Origin: Avidesulfovibrio sp964369685
GTDB taxonomy: Bacteria; Desulfobacterota; Desulfovibrionia; Desulfovibrionales; Desulfovibrionaceae
Length of the DNA stretch: 64,000 nt
Direction of reading: 5' to 3'
Assembly: GCA_964369685.1 (NCBI GenBank)
Contig: CAYJFB010000001.1
Coordinates: forward strand, 124,001 to 188,000
The notes under the pieces are model-generated. The model ran no database searches. It had not been told where the DNA came from and saw nothing but the letters and a program-made list of their open reading frames with translations. The translations under genes were made by a program, and so were the position numbers. Numbering within the stretch: the stretch's first letter is position 1; each line of letters starts with the position of its first letter. Positions 16,670-24,601 of this stretch are shown here, piece by piece.

Positions 16670-17013
16670 GGACTGTTTTTATCAAAGGTTCATAAAAACT
16701 TGCGGAAATAAGCGGCTCTTGCACCCCAACACCGTTCTTCAAAAAATATTTTTTGCATAAAATACCATTGTGTTTTTTTTCACACTAGACGAGGATAAAA
16801 AAAACGGTTATATTAATATTTCAGAAACATGAAGCATGTGTCCTCTTGTTTGAGCAACCCTCAAAGGACACAAACTACGAGCAATATTGCACAAGAACGC
16901 CCCAAAAAACGCGCTCAAAGGTAATGCTCCGTGGAATGTTTTTTATGGATGTTTCCTGTCTTCGCAGTGAAATATCTGTTTTTATATCCTGAACATCATT
17001 GTCGAGGAGACTC
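16670..17013 (+). other. Regulatory region upstream of the hdr-flox cluster
   Basis: The stretch is AT-rich and holds no gene. It contains TTGTG-T8-CACAC (16768-16785) and a TATATT box (16809-16814) before the hdrC ribosome site GAGGAG. Confidence 0.5.
16768..16785. promoter_or_regulatory. Candidate Rex- or CRP/FNR-type operator for hdr-flox
   Basis: The site is TTGTG, eight T, CACAC. TGTG/CACA arms at this spacing fit the half-sites used by the NADH-responsive repressor Rex and by CRP/FNR-family regulators such as HcpR. It lies just upstream of the likely -10 box of hdrC. The centre is all T, so the match rests on 4-5 bp per arm only. Confidence 0.4.
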
Positions 17014-17580
17014 ATGGAAAAGCATTGCTTACACATAAATCTCGAAGCCGTGAGAAACGAAGCCTTCATCAAGGAACTGGAAGCAGAAAGCGGACAATGC
17101 GTTTCTGCTTGCTATCAGTGCGGTAACTGCACTGCCGGTTGTCCTTGTGGGCCTGAGTATGACTTACAAGTCAGCCAAATCATGCGTGCCGTCCAAATGG
17201 GGCACAAAGAGTTGGCCTTGAGTGCGGCATCACTGTGGCTGTGTGTTTCTTGTTCCACCTGCACCACGCGCTGTCCAAACAACATCGATGTTGCGCGCGT
17301 GATGGATACCTTGCGTCATATGGCTCGTCGTGAAGGTAAAAAACGTTATGTCATGTCTGCCTTCTGGGATTCTTTCTTGCGTACAGTTCGACATACGGGC
17401 CGTGCCTACGAACTTGGAGTCATGGCCATGTTCATGGGACGCACGGGACGTGTCCTGACCGATGTGGATCTTGCTCCGCGCATTTTGCCCAAAGGAAAAC
17501 TTCCCTTCCTGCCGCATGCGATCCAAGGACGTGAGCAGGTCGGGCGTATCTTTAAACGCTTTGAAGAACAACAACGTTAA
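17014..17580 (+). CDS. hdrC: Heterodisulfide reductase-like subunit C
   Basis: A 188-residue iron-sulfur protein that would pass electrons between HdrA and HdrB. Two ferredoxin-type motifs bind [4Fe-4S] clusters: CYQCGNCTAGCP at about residues 32-43 and CVSCSTCTTRCP at about 76-87. The C-terminal half is helical (REGKKRYVMSAFWDSFLRTV). The ATG at 17014 follows GAGGAG; a TTG further upstream is in frame but unlikely. It heads the hdrCBA-flox cluster but is set apart from hdrB by 241 bases. Confidence 0.92.
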   Translation: MEKHCLHINLEAVRNEAFIKELEAESGQCVSACYQCGNCTAGCPCGPEYDLQVSQIMRAVQMGHKELALSAASLWLCVSCSTCTTRCPNNIDVARVMDTLRHMARREGKKRYVMSAFWDSFLRTVRHTGRAYELGVMAMFMGRTGRVLTDVDLAPRILPKGKLPFLPHAIQGREQVGRIFKRFEEQQR

Positions 17581-17821
17581 GATGAAGCGTACCTCAACAT
17601 GCTTCGTGTAAGTGCTGCTGTCAGTACTGCTTATTCACATTAACGCATGAGGTGACACCTCTTCGCTTTTACGGTTAGTAAGCCTTTGCTTTAAGAAGAT
17701 TTGCTTCAAGAGGCATCCGTTAAATTCATTATTGATGAATAGAATATACCGAAAAGCAGTATGAAAAGGGTCTTAGAGGCCTCGCCTCGAGAGACACCGC
17801 CTCAACCTCAAAAGGAATAAA
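17581..17821 (+). other. Spacer between hdrC and hdrB with several hairpins
   Basis: The other genes of the cluster overlap or nearly touch, but this gap is 241 bases. It has GAGGTGACACCTC (a 5-bp palindrome), CTTTAAG/CTTCAAG around an 8-nt loop, and a repeated GCCTC motif near its end. It may hold an internal promoter, processing site or attenuator. Confidence 0.4.
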
Positions 17822-18748
17822 ATGAAAGTCGCGTATTATCCCGGATGTTCGGGCATGGGCACGTCGGCAGAGTATGAGCGCTCTACCCGTGTGGTTTGCT
17901 CGGCTTTGGGGATTGAGTTGCAAGAGCTTCCCGATTGGAGCTGTTGCGGTTCAACCCCGGCGCACGCCACGGACGCGGTGCTCTCTGCAGCACTGTGTGC
18001 TCGCAACTTGGACATTGCCGGCAACGTCATGAAAAATAGTGGCACAGAAAAATTGATCACCCCCTGTCCGAGCTGTCAGGCCAATTTGAAAACTGCCCGT
18101 CATCACATGGCACACGAAGAGTTCCGCAATAAGGTCAATAGCCTCTTGGACTCTCCCTGTCCTCCCATCGATGAGAAAGGCAACGAACCCCTGCCCGATA
18201 CCTTCTCCACCTTACAAATTTTGGTTGAAGACTATGGGCTTGATAAGATTGCAGAAAAAGTCAGACGCCCGTTGAACGGCTTGCGTATTGCACCGTATTA
18301 CGGCTGTCTCCTCAGTCGCCCCGAAAAAATCATGCAGTTTGACAACCCCGAAAATCCCGTCTCTATGGATAAACTCCTTGAAGCATTGGGTGCCGAAGTG
18401 GTTCCTTTCCCCTTCAAAACCGATTGTTGCGGTGCCGCCATGGGTATTCCGCGGCGTGATATTGTCGAACGCTTATCCAATAAAATCCTTGCCGGAGCCA
18501 AAAATTACGGCGCAGACTTGATCGCCGTGGCTTGTCCTTTGTGCCACATGAATCTTGATCTGCGTCAAGAGCAAGTGGCCTCTGCCGCAGGTACCCTCTA
18601 CAACATGCCCGTGTTGTATTTTACACAACTCATGGGGCTTGCGTTTGGGTTGAGTGCCAAAGAGATTGGCTTGGATAAACTGTGTGTTAATCCCGAAACC
18701 GCGCTGAGTAAAATCGGCACCGTATCCGCAGAAGGAGCCAAGGCATGA
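17822..18748 (+). CDS. hdrB: Heterodisulfide reductase-like subunit B
   Basis: This is the catalytic disulfide-handling subunit. The 308-residue protein has two CCG domains (Cx-CCG-x-CxxC), which bind non-cubane [4Fe-4S] clusters in methanogen HdrB: YYPGCSGMG, SCCGSTPAHA and PCPSCQAN in the first half, YYGCLLSR, DCCGAAMGIPRR and CPLCHMN in the second. AAAAGGA precedes the ATG. Its stop overlaps the hdrA start (ATGA). In sulfate reducers the physiological disulfide has been proposed to be DsrC or a small thiol; this sequence cannot decide between them. Confidence 0.93.
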   Translation: MKVAYYPGCSGMGTSAEYERSTRVVCSALGIELQELPDWSCCGSTPAHATDAVLSAALCARNLDIAGNVMKNSGTEKLITPCPSCQANLKTARHHMAHEEFRNKVNSLLDSPCPPIDEKGNEPLPDTFSTLQILVEDYGLDKIAEKVRRPLNGLRIAPYYGCLLSRPEKIMQFDNPENPVSMDKLLEALGAEVVPFPFKTDCCGAAMGIPRRDIVERLSNKILAGAKNYGADLIAVACPLCHMNLDLRQEQVASAAGTLYNMPVLYFTQLMGLAFGLSAKEIGLDKLCVNPETALSKIGTVSAEGAKA

Positions 18749-20706
18749 AAATAGGTGTTTTCATCTGTCATTGCGGTTCCAACATCGCAGGCACCGTGGA
18801 CTGTGCCGAAGTGGCAAAACAGGCTCGTGCCTTCCCCGATGTGGTCTACTCCACAAACACCATGTACACCTGTTCCGAACCGGGACAGGACGAAATCGTT
18901 CAAGCCATTCAAGAACAAAAGCTTGACGGGGTTGTGGTGGCTTCCTGTACGCCGCGGATGCACGAACCGACGTTCCGCCGTACCGTTGAACGCGCGGGTT
19001 TGAACCGTTACATGTTTGAAATGGCCAACATCCGTGAGCACGTTTCGTGGATTGGTAAAGATATGCAAGCCAACACCAACAAATCGGTTGAATTGGTTCG
19101 CATGGCTGTTGAAAAATTGCGTCGTAACGCGCCATTGTTCTCCAAGAGCTTTGATTCGACCAAAAAAGTGCTGGTGATCGGCGGCGGTGTGGCAGGTATT
19201 CAAGCCGCACTTGATTGCGCTGATGCAGGCCTTGAAGTCGTGCTCGTGGAACGCGACACCTCCATCGGCGGCAAAATGGCGAAGTTGGACAAAACGTTCC
19301 CCACCGTTGACTGTTCGAGTTGTATTTTGGGTCCCAAAATGGTTGACGTGGCACAGCATCCAAAAATTAAATTGATTGCTGCGGCTGAAGTGGAAAGTGT
19401 CGGCGGCTATGTCGGAAACTTTACGGTCAGCATCAAACGTCGCTCAACCTTTGTGGATTGGGATAAATGTACGGGTTGCGGCGTGTGTACCGAAAAATGT
19501 CCCGCAAAGAAAACACCCGATCCATTTAACGAATTTGTCGGTCCCACCACGGCGATCAATATTCCGTTCCCCCAAGCCATTCCCAAAAAGGCAACGATCA
19601 ATCCTCAATATTGTCGTAAACTTCTGGACGGCAAATGCGGCGTGTGTGCCAAAATTTGTCCCACGGGAGCCATCAATTACGAAATGCAGGACGAGATCAT
19701 CACCGAAGAAGTCGGCGCCATTGTGGCTGCGAGCGGCTATGATTTCATGGACTGGACTGTCTATGAAGAATACGGCGGCGGACGCTATCCCGATGTGATC
19801 ACCTCGTTGCAATACGAACGGATGCTTTCGGCTTCAGGCCCCACGGGCGGACACATCAAACGGCCTTCTGACGGCAAAGAACCGAAAGAGGTTGTCTTTA
19901 TTCAATGTGTCGGTTCGCGTGATAAATCGGTGAACCGTCCGTATTGTTCGGGCTTTTGTTGCATGTATACCGCAAAACAGGCCGTACTCACCAAAGACCA
20001 CATGCCCGAATCGCAATCATATGTGTTCTATATGGACATTCGTGCCCCGGGCAAACTGTATGACGAGTTCACCCGTCGCGCTGTGGAAGAATACGGTACA
20101 CAATACATCCGCGGTCGTGTCTCTGCCATCCAACCTGACGGCACAGGCAAATTGATTGTACGCGGTGCGGACACGTTGCTTGGTCAACCTGTCGAAGTGA
20201 AAGCTGATCTGGTTGTGTTGGCTGTGGGTGTCGAAGGCGCGAAAGGTGCCGGAAAGCTTGCAGAAACTTTGCACATTTCCTACGACGGCTACGGCTTTTT
20301 CATGGAATCGCACATCAAGTTGCGCCCCGTGGAAACCAACACCGCAGGGGTCTTCCTTGCCGGCGCTTGCCAGGGAGCCAAAGACATTCCCGCGTCTGTT
20401 TCTCAAGGCAGCGGTGCCGCGGCCAAGGTCATCGGCCTGTTGTCCAAACCCCAATTGGAAAGCGATCCGCAAATCGCTTGCGCTGACATCAAACGTTGTG
20501 TCGGTTGCGGCAAGTGTGTGAAAGTGTGTCCGTTCCAAGCCATTACCGAGTTTGATTTCCGAGGCGAAAAGAAAGCCCAGGTCATTGAAGCTGTGTGTCA
20601 AGGGTGCGGCGTTTGTGTCGCGACCTGCCCGCAGGGTGCCATTCAGCTTGCTCACTTCACCGATAACCAGATCCTTGCGGAGGTAAACGCCTTATGCCAG
20701 TTCTAG
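18745..20706 (+). CDS. hdrA: Heterodisulfide reductase-like subunit A (FAD, iron-sulfur)
   Basis: HdrA is the flavin-containing bifurcating core. The 653-residue length is standard. It has the N-terminal MKIGVFICHCGSNIAG, the FAD Rossmann motif VLVIGGGVAGIQAALD at about 148-163, the HdrA-specific DCSSCILGPKM cysteine patch, and four ferredoxin motifs: CTGCGVCTEKCP and CGVCAKICP in the middle, CVGCGKCVKVCP and CQGCGVCVATCP near the C-terminus. It overlaps hdrB by 4 bases and the next gene by 13 bases, so expression is coupled. Confidence 0.95.
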   Translation: MKIGVFICHCGSNIAGTVDCAEVAKQARAFPDVVYSTNTMYTCSEPGQDEIVQAIQEQKLDGVVVASCTPRMHEPTFRRTVERAGLNRYMFEMANIREHVSWIGKDMQANTNKSVELVRMAVEKLRRNAPLFSKSFDSTKKVLVIGGGVAGIQAALDCADAGLEVVLVERDTSIGGKMAKLDKTFPTVDCSSCILGPKMVDVAQHPKIKLIAAAEVESVGGYVGNFTVSIKRRSTFVDWDKCTGCGVCTEKCPAKKTPDPFNEFVGPTTAINIPFPQAIPKKATINPQYCRKLLDGKCGVCAKICPTGAINYEMQDEIITEEVGAIVAASGYDFMDWTVYEEYGGGRYPDVITSLQYERMLSASGPTGGHIKRPSDGKEPKEVVFIQCVGSRDKSVNRPYCSGFCCMYTAKQAVLTKDHMPESQSYVFYMDIRAPGKLYDEFTRRAVEEYGTQYIRGRVSAIQPDGTGKLIVRGADTLLGQPVEVKADLVVLAVGVEGAKGAGKLAETLHISYDGYGFFMESHIKLRPVETNTAGVFLAGACQGAKDIPASVSQGSGAAAKVIGLLSKPQLESDPQIACADIKRCVGCGKCVKVCPFQAITEFDFRGEKKAQVIEAVCQGCGVCVATCPQGAIQLAHFTDNQILAEVNALCQF

Positions 20707-22169
20707 AAGGCAAAGAACTTCGGATCGTGGGCTTTTTGTGCAACTGGTGTTCCTATGGCGGTGCAGACACCGCCGGGGTTGCCCGTGCAACACAACCTAC
20801 GGATCTTCGTATCATACGGATTCCCTGTTCGGGACGCGTGAATCCGCTTTTCCCGTTAAAGGCTCTGATCTCAGGAGCAGACGGCGTCCTTGTTTCCGGT
20901 TGTCACCCGCGTGACTGCCACTATTCCGAAGGCAACTATTACGCACGTCGTCGCTTGGAAGTGTTGAAAGAGTATCTGCCGATCATTGGTATCGATCCTC
21001 GACGCTTTGAATACACATGGGTTTCGGCTTCCGAAGGACAACGTTGGCAACAAGTGGTCACCGCATTCACGGATCGGATTCACAAACTCGGCCCCGCACC
21101 GCGTTTCAATGAGATTGCACCGCGCTTTGACCTGCCCACCGAATTGGTGACGCCGATCAGACCCTTGGGTTGCGGAACCAATCCCAATTTGGATGAGTTG
21201 AAAAACACCATTCGTACTGCCTTGGCCGATGAAAACCTTGATTGTGTGGTGGGTTGGCAAGCCGGCTACGACGCCTTGCACAACACGCCCTTGCTGATGA
21301 AAACCCCCGAAGATGTGGATAAATTGGTCTGGGGACCGTTTAATGTCCACTCTACGGCTAACGCCTTGCCCCAATTGGTGAAAGACGCCAAAGGCAAAAA
21401 AGTCGGCGTTGTGGTGAAGGGTTGCGACGGCAAAGGTGTTGTCGAATTGATCCTTGAAGGCTTGGTTGCGCGTGACAAAGTTGAAATCTTTGCCATGGGC
21501 TGTAACGGCACCGTCAATGTGGATCGTTTGTTAAATAAAATCGGCCCCGTGATGCATGTTGAAGACGTACAAACACAAGGTTGTACCCTTACCGTCAAAG
21601 CCGACGGCAAAGAACACGCCGTTGAAATGAACGATGTGGCGCACGACAAATGCCGTGGTTGTACGGTTCCCAATGCGCCTGAGTCGGATCACTTTATCGG
21701 CACCCCCGTTGTCCTGCCCGAAAACGCCGCCGCAACGCCTGCCGCCATCTTGGCCATGCTCGACGGCATGACGCTTGATGAACGCTTTGCGTTTTGGAAA
21801 GGGCATATGGATCGGTGTATTAAGTGTCACGCTTGCCGTAACGCTTGCCCCATGTGTGTGTGCCGTGAATACTGCGTGGCAGACAGCCGTGAACCGCATT
21901 GGATCAGCCAAGAAGACGCCGTGAACGATAAATTCTTCTTCCAGTTGATTCATGCCATGCACCTTGCAGGTCGTTGTACGGGCTGCGGTGAATGCGGTCG
22001 TGCTTGCCCGATGGGCATTCCCGTGGGTGCATTGAAGATGCATCTTGGTCGGGTTGTCGCGAAGCTCTTTGAATACACCCCGGGTATGGACATGAACGCC
22101 GTACCCCCGTTGCTTGGGTTCCAACTTGAAGAGAAAAATATCCACGAACATCATATAGAGGGAGCATAA
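20694..22169 (+). CDS. Fused FloxD-FloxC protein: MvhD-like domain plus F420-hydrogenase-beta-like iron-sulfur domain
   Basis: The first 130 residues are an MvhD/FlpD domain that docks on HdrA (LCNWCSYGGADTAG, PCSGRVNP, GCHPRDCHYSEGNYYARRR), normally a free subunit (FloxD). The rest (about 150-491) resembles FloxC/coenzyme F420 hydrogenase beta-type proteins (VVVKGCDGKGVVELI, GCNGTVNVDRL), and ends with two ferredoxin motifs CIKCHACRNACPMCVC and CTGCGECGRACPMG. In this window the two are one continuous frame of 491 residues. It would carry electrons from FloxAB to HdrA. Confidence 0.88.
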   Translation: MPVLEGKELRIVGFLCNWCSYGGADTAGVARATQPTDLRIIRIPCSGRVNPLFPLKALISGADGVLVSGCHPRDCHYSEGNYYARRRLEVLKEYLPIIGIDPRRFEYTWVSASEGQRWQQVVTAFTDRIHKLGPAPRFNEIAPRFDLPTELVTPIRPLGCGTNPNLDELKNTIRTALADENLDCVVGWQAGYDALHNTPLLMKTPEDVDKLVWGPFNVHSTANALPQLVKDAKGKKVGVVVKGCDGKGVVELILEGLVARDKVEIFAMGCNGTVNVDRLLNKIGPVMHVEDVQTQGCTLTVKADGKEHAVEMNDVAHDKCRGCTVPNAPESDHFIGTPVVLPENAAATPAAILAMLDGMTLDERFAFWKGHMDRCIKCHACRNACPMCVCREYCVADSREPHWISQEDAVNDKFFFQLIHAMHLAGRCTGCGECGRACPMGIPVGALKMHLGRVVAKLFEYTPGMDMNAVPPLLGFQLEEKNIHEHHIEGA

Positions 22170-22173
22170 CGTC

Positions 22174-23223
22174 ATGAGCGCCACTCGTTTTTTGGCCGCC
22201 GACGGCATGGCCTCCTGGCTGGCTGACGTGGCCAAGACCCATAAAGTCTTTGCCCCGAAAAAAGAAGGCAAATCTGTTGTTTTCCGTCAATGGACAGCCG
22301 ATTCTGAGGCTCCCATTCTGGATAAAGCCACAGTGTCGCCGAAAGGTGTTGTTTTGCCTTCAAGTGAAACACTCTTTACTTTTAAAACAGAAAAAGATGC
22401 TGAAAACCTTGCCAAAACAGAACTGAAGCTGGATAACGCGTTTGCTGCCGAACCGACAGTGATCTTTGCGTGCCGTTCGTGCGACACTCGTGGTTTTGTG
22501 CATCTTGATTTTCCTTATATGCAAGGGAAATTTAAAGATCCTTATTATATCGCTCGTCGTGAAGCGACTGTGATTGTCACACGCGCCTGTGACGCACAAT
22601 GCGCGACGTGTTTCTGCACCTCCGTGGGTGGCGGCCCCACCTCTACGGAAGGCAGCGACATTCAAATGACCGTCATCGACGGCGGGTATTTGCTTGAAGG
22701 CATCTCTGAAAAAGGCACTGCACTGCTTACTGCAAGCACGTTGCCCGACGGAGCCGACAAACTCGCCGAAGCCAAAGCGCATCATAAAGAGGTAGAAGCC
22801 AATGTGAACCCCACCTTGGATTTCTCCAAATCAGCGGAACGCTTGAAAGAACGCTTTGAAGACATGGACTTCTGGACAGAACAAACCACGAAATGTTTGT
22901 CTTGTGCGGCGTGTACATACATGTGTCCGACGTGTCAGTGCTTTAACATCACCGATGAAGGCGAAGCCGCGTCGCCTGCGGGCGGCCGTCGCGTACGGAC
23001 ATGGGATTACTGCATGTCTCCATTGTTCACGCGTGAAGCCAGCGGACACAACCCGCGTACCGCCAAAGGCGCACGGATGCGTAACCGCGTCTCGCATAAA
23101 TACTGGTATACCTCTGAGTATAAAGGCGATATTTCTTGCACAGGTTGCGGACGCTGCATTATGCACTGCCCCTCCTCGGTAGATATCCGCGAAATTGTCC
23201 TCAAGGCCATCGAAAAAGCGTAA
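22174..23223 (+). CDS. floxB: FloxB-like iron-sulfur subunit (sulfhydrogenase beta/HydB family)
   Basis: A 349-residue electron-transfer protein of the 4Fe-4S dicluster type seen in NAD(P)-linked hydrogenases and Flox complexes. The N-terminal half has FACRSCDTRGF and RACDAQCATCFCTSVGGGP, a conserved cysteine patch. The C-terminal half has CLSCAACTYMCPTCQC and CTGCGRCIMHCPSSVD for two [4Fe-4S] clusters. GAGGGAG precedes the ATG by about 9 bases, four bases after the previous stop. It should sit between FloxA and the FloxDC fusion. Confidence 0.9.
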   Translation: MSATRFLAADGMASWLADVAKTHKVFAPKKEGKSVVFRQWTADSEAPILDKATVSPKGVVLPSSETLFTFKTEKDAENLAKTELKLDNAFAAEPTVIFACRSCDTRGFVHLDFPYMQGKFKDPYYIARREATVIVTRACDAQCATCFCTSVGGGPTSTEGSDIQMTVIDGGYLLEGISEKGTALLTASTLPDGADKLAEAKAHHKEVEANVNPTLDFSKSAERLKERFEDMDFWTEQTTKCLSCAACTYMCPTCQCFNITDEGEAASPAGGRRVRTWDYCMSPLFTREASGHNPRTAKGARMRNRVSHKYWYTSEYKGDISCTGCGRCIMHCPSSVDIREIVLKAIEKA

Positions 23224-23233
23224 AGCTATTTTT

Positions 23234-23267
23234 ATTTTTTTGGGGGATAATGTTCTCCCAAAAAAAT
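23234..23267 (+). repeat. T-run/A-run flanked hairpin between floxB and floxA (partial element)
   Basis: ATTTTTTTGGGGGA (23234-23247) pairs with TCTCCCAAAAAAAT (23254-23267), 14 bp with one wobble, over a 6-base loop. It is the first module of the dispersed composite element found elsewhere in this window, without the later modules. The floxA ribosome site AAGGAG follows directly, so it may tune floxA expression or protect the upstream message. Confidence 0.65.
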
Positions 23268-23280
23268 AAGGAGATATATT

Positions 23281-24183
23281 GTGAGTGAGCAAAATCCTCT
23301 TCTGCCCGATGTCGCGACGATTGTCGAAACGGTGCAGGAAACACATAATATTATGACATTTCGCGTTCGTTTTGATGATGAAGAACGCATGAAAAATTTT
23401 ACATTTGAGCCCGGTCAAGTCGGTCAGCTTTCGCTTTTTGGCGTTGGTGAATCGACGTTTGTTATTAACTCACCGCCGACACGCATGGAATATTTGCAAT
23501 TTTCTGTGATGTGTGCGGGTGAAGTGACTTCTTCGCTGCACAAGCTGAGAGCTGGTGACAAAGTCGGTGTGCGTGCGCCGTTGGGTAATTCGTTCCCTTA
23601 TAACGATTGGAAAGGCAAAAACGTCTTTTTCATCGGTGGGGGGATCGGTATGGCACCCATTCGTACGATCATGCTGTATCTTTTGGATAACCGCGCGGAC
23701 TATGGCAAAATCAATTTGCTTTACGGTGCGAGAACCCCCGAAGATCTCTCCTATAAAGCAGATATTGCCGACTGGATTGCCAGAGACGATCTCGATTTGA
23801 CCATCACCGTTGACAATTTGACCATTCCTGAAGAAGGTGGCGGTGTCGGTTGTGTGGGGCTTGAAAGTTCTTTTGGCGTGGAAGGCGGCAAGACAATTTG
23901 GAAACACAAAACAGGGCTTATCCCCCATGTTTTGACCGATATCAATCCCAATCCGGACAACACGATTGCTGTGTTGTGCGGTCCGCCAATCATGATTAAA
24001 TTTACTTTGGATGCGCTGAAAAAGCTGAATTTCCCCGATAACCAAATTTTCACCACGCTTGAAAAACGGATGAAATGCGGTATCGGTATCTGTGGACGCT
24101 GTAACATTGGCGGTAAACTCGTCTGTGTTGACGGCCCTGTCTTCAGCTACGATCAGCTTCAAGGCCTGCCCCCGGAACTGTAA
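23281..24183 (+). CDS. floxA: FloxA-like FAD/NAD(P)-binding oxidoreductase
   Basis: This 300-residue flavoprotein of the ferredoxin-NADP reductase fold would oxidise NAD(P)H and feed the Hdr-Flox complex. The FAD-binding half includes ESTFVINSPPTR. The nucleotide site is FIGGGIGMAPIRTIM. The C-terminal cysteines for a [2Fe-2S] centre are CGIGICGRCNIGGKLVC, as in the dihydroorotate dehydrogenase PyrK and sulfhydrogenase gamma families. The start is GTG at 23281 after AAGGAG. It is last in the cluster. Confidence 0.92.
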   Translation: MSEQNPLLPDVATIVETVQETHNIMTFRVRFDDEERMKNFTFEPGQVGQLSLFGVGESTFVINSPPTRMEYLQFSVMCAGEVTSSLHKLRAGDKVGVRAPLGNSFPYNDWKGKNVFFIGGGIGMAPIRTIMLYLLDNRADYGKINLLYGARTPEDLSYKADIADWIARDDLDLTITVDNLTIPEEGGGVGCVGLESSFGVEGGKTIWKHKTGLIPHVLTDINPNPDNTIAVLCGPPIMIKFTLDALKKLNFPDNQIFTTLEKRMKCGIGICGRCNIGGKLVCVDGPVFSYDQLQGLPPEL

Positions 24184-24196
24184 AAAGCCTTGATAG

Positions 24197-24448
24197 TTTT
24201 TTTGGGGGGGATAATCCCTCCGAGGTGATGCCTCCCCCAAATCCCCTTGTTGCCGCGGTGGGGGGGGTGGTGTGGGGTTTTGTATATATCCGGGTGCGGT
24301 ATCCACCGGCAGACCCCCCGCGTCGGAATATATTTGGGGGGCTTCTACAGCCGGTTTTTGGGGTTTGTGGGGTTTTTTTTTTCCGGTTTGGCGCTAAACA
24401 ACCCCCCCAACCCCCACCGCGGTTCAAGTTACTTTGAGACCTTTTGTT
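24197..24448 (+). repeat. Composite 3' element, copy A (after floxA)
   Basis: Fourteen bases after the floxA stop comes T7-G7 pairing loosely with CCTCCCCCAA, then the CCCCTTG spacer. An inverted repeat CCGCGGTGGGGG (24253-24264) / CCCCCACCGCGG (24411-24422) encloses a very G/C-skewed loop. The tail TTCAAGTTACTTTGAG (24423-24438) is followed by CCTTTTG. No gene is seen in 24184-24597 apart from the short leader ORF before the glycosyltransferase. The remaining 24449-24574 is AT-rich with a repeated AATAAAAAGAT. Confidence 0.7.
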
Positions 24449-24574
24449 GAAAAATGATAGTTATTCTATGTTGTTGTGTGTTGTAAAATAGAATGGATTT
24501 AGGGGTTGTTTCTTAATAAAAAGATATTATTTCTCAATAAAAAGATTTTGTATTTCTACCGGAGGCAGGATTCC

Positions 24575-24601
24575 ATGGAAAACACGAGGGTATTTCTTTG
24601 A
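24575..24601 (+). CDS. Possible 8-codon leader peptide MENTRVFL
   Basis: An ATG with a good ribosome site (GGAGGC 8 bases upstream) opens an 8-codon frame. Its TGA (24599-24601) overlaps the TTG start of the glycosyltransferase (TTGA). It could couple translation of the two, or it could mark a frameshift that cut an original N-terminus. Confidence 0.4.
   Translation: MENTRVFL

Noticed and set aside
18598..19363. Long minus-strand ORFs opposite hdrA
   Set aside because: Antisense shadows rich in H, R and T; hdrA in the other strand has complete cofactor motifs.
24225..24450. Plus- and minus-strand ORFs rich in Pro/Gly over copy A
   Set aside because: They are translations of G/C-run repeats with no ribosome site and lie within the composite element.
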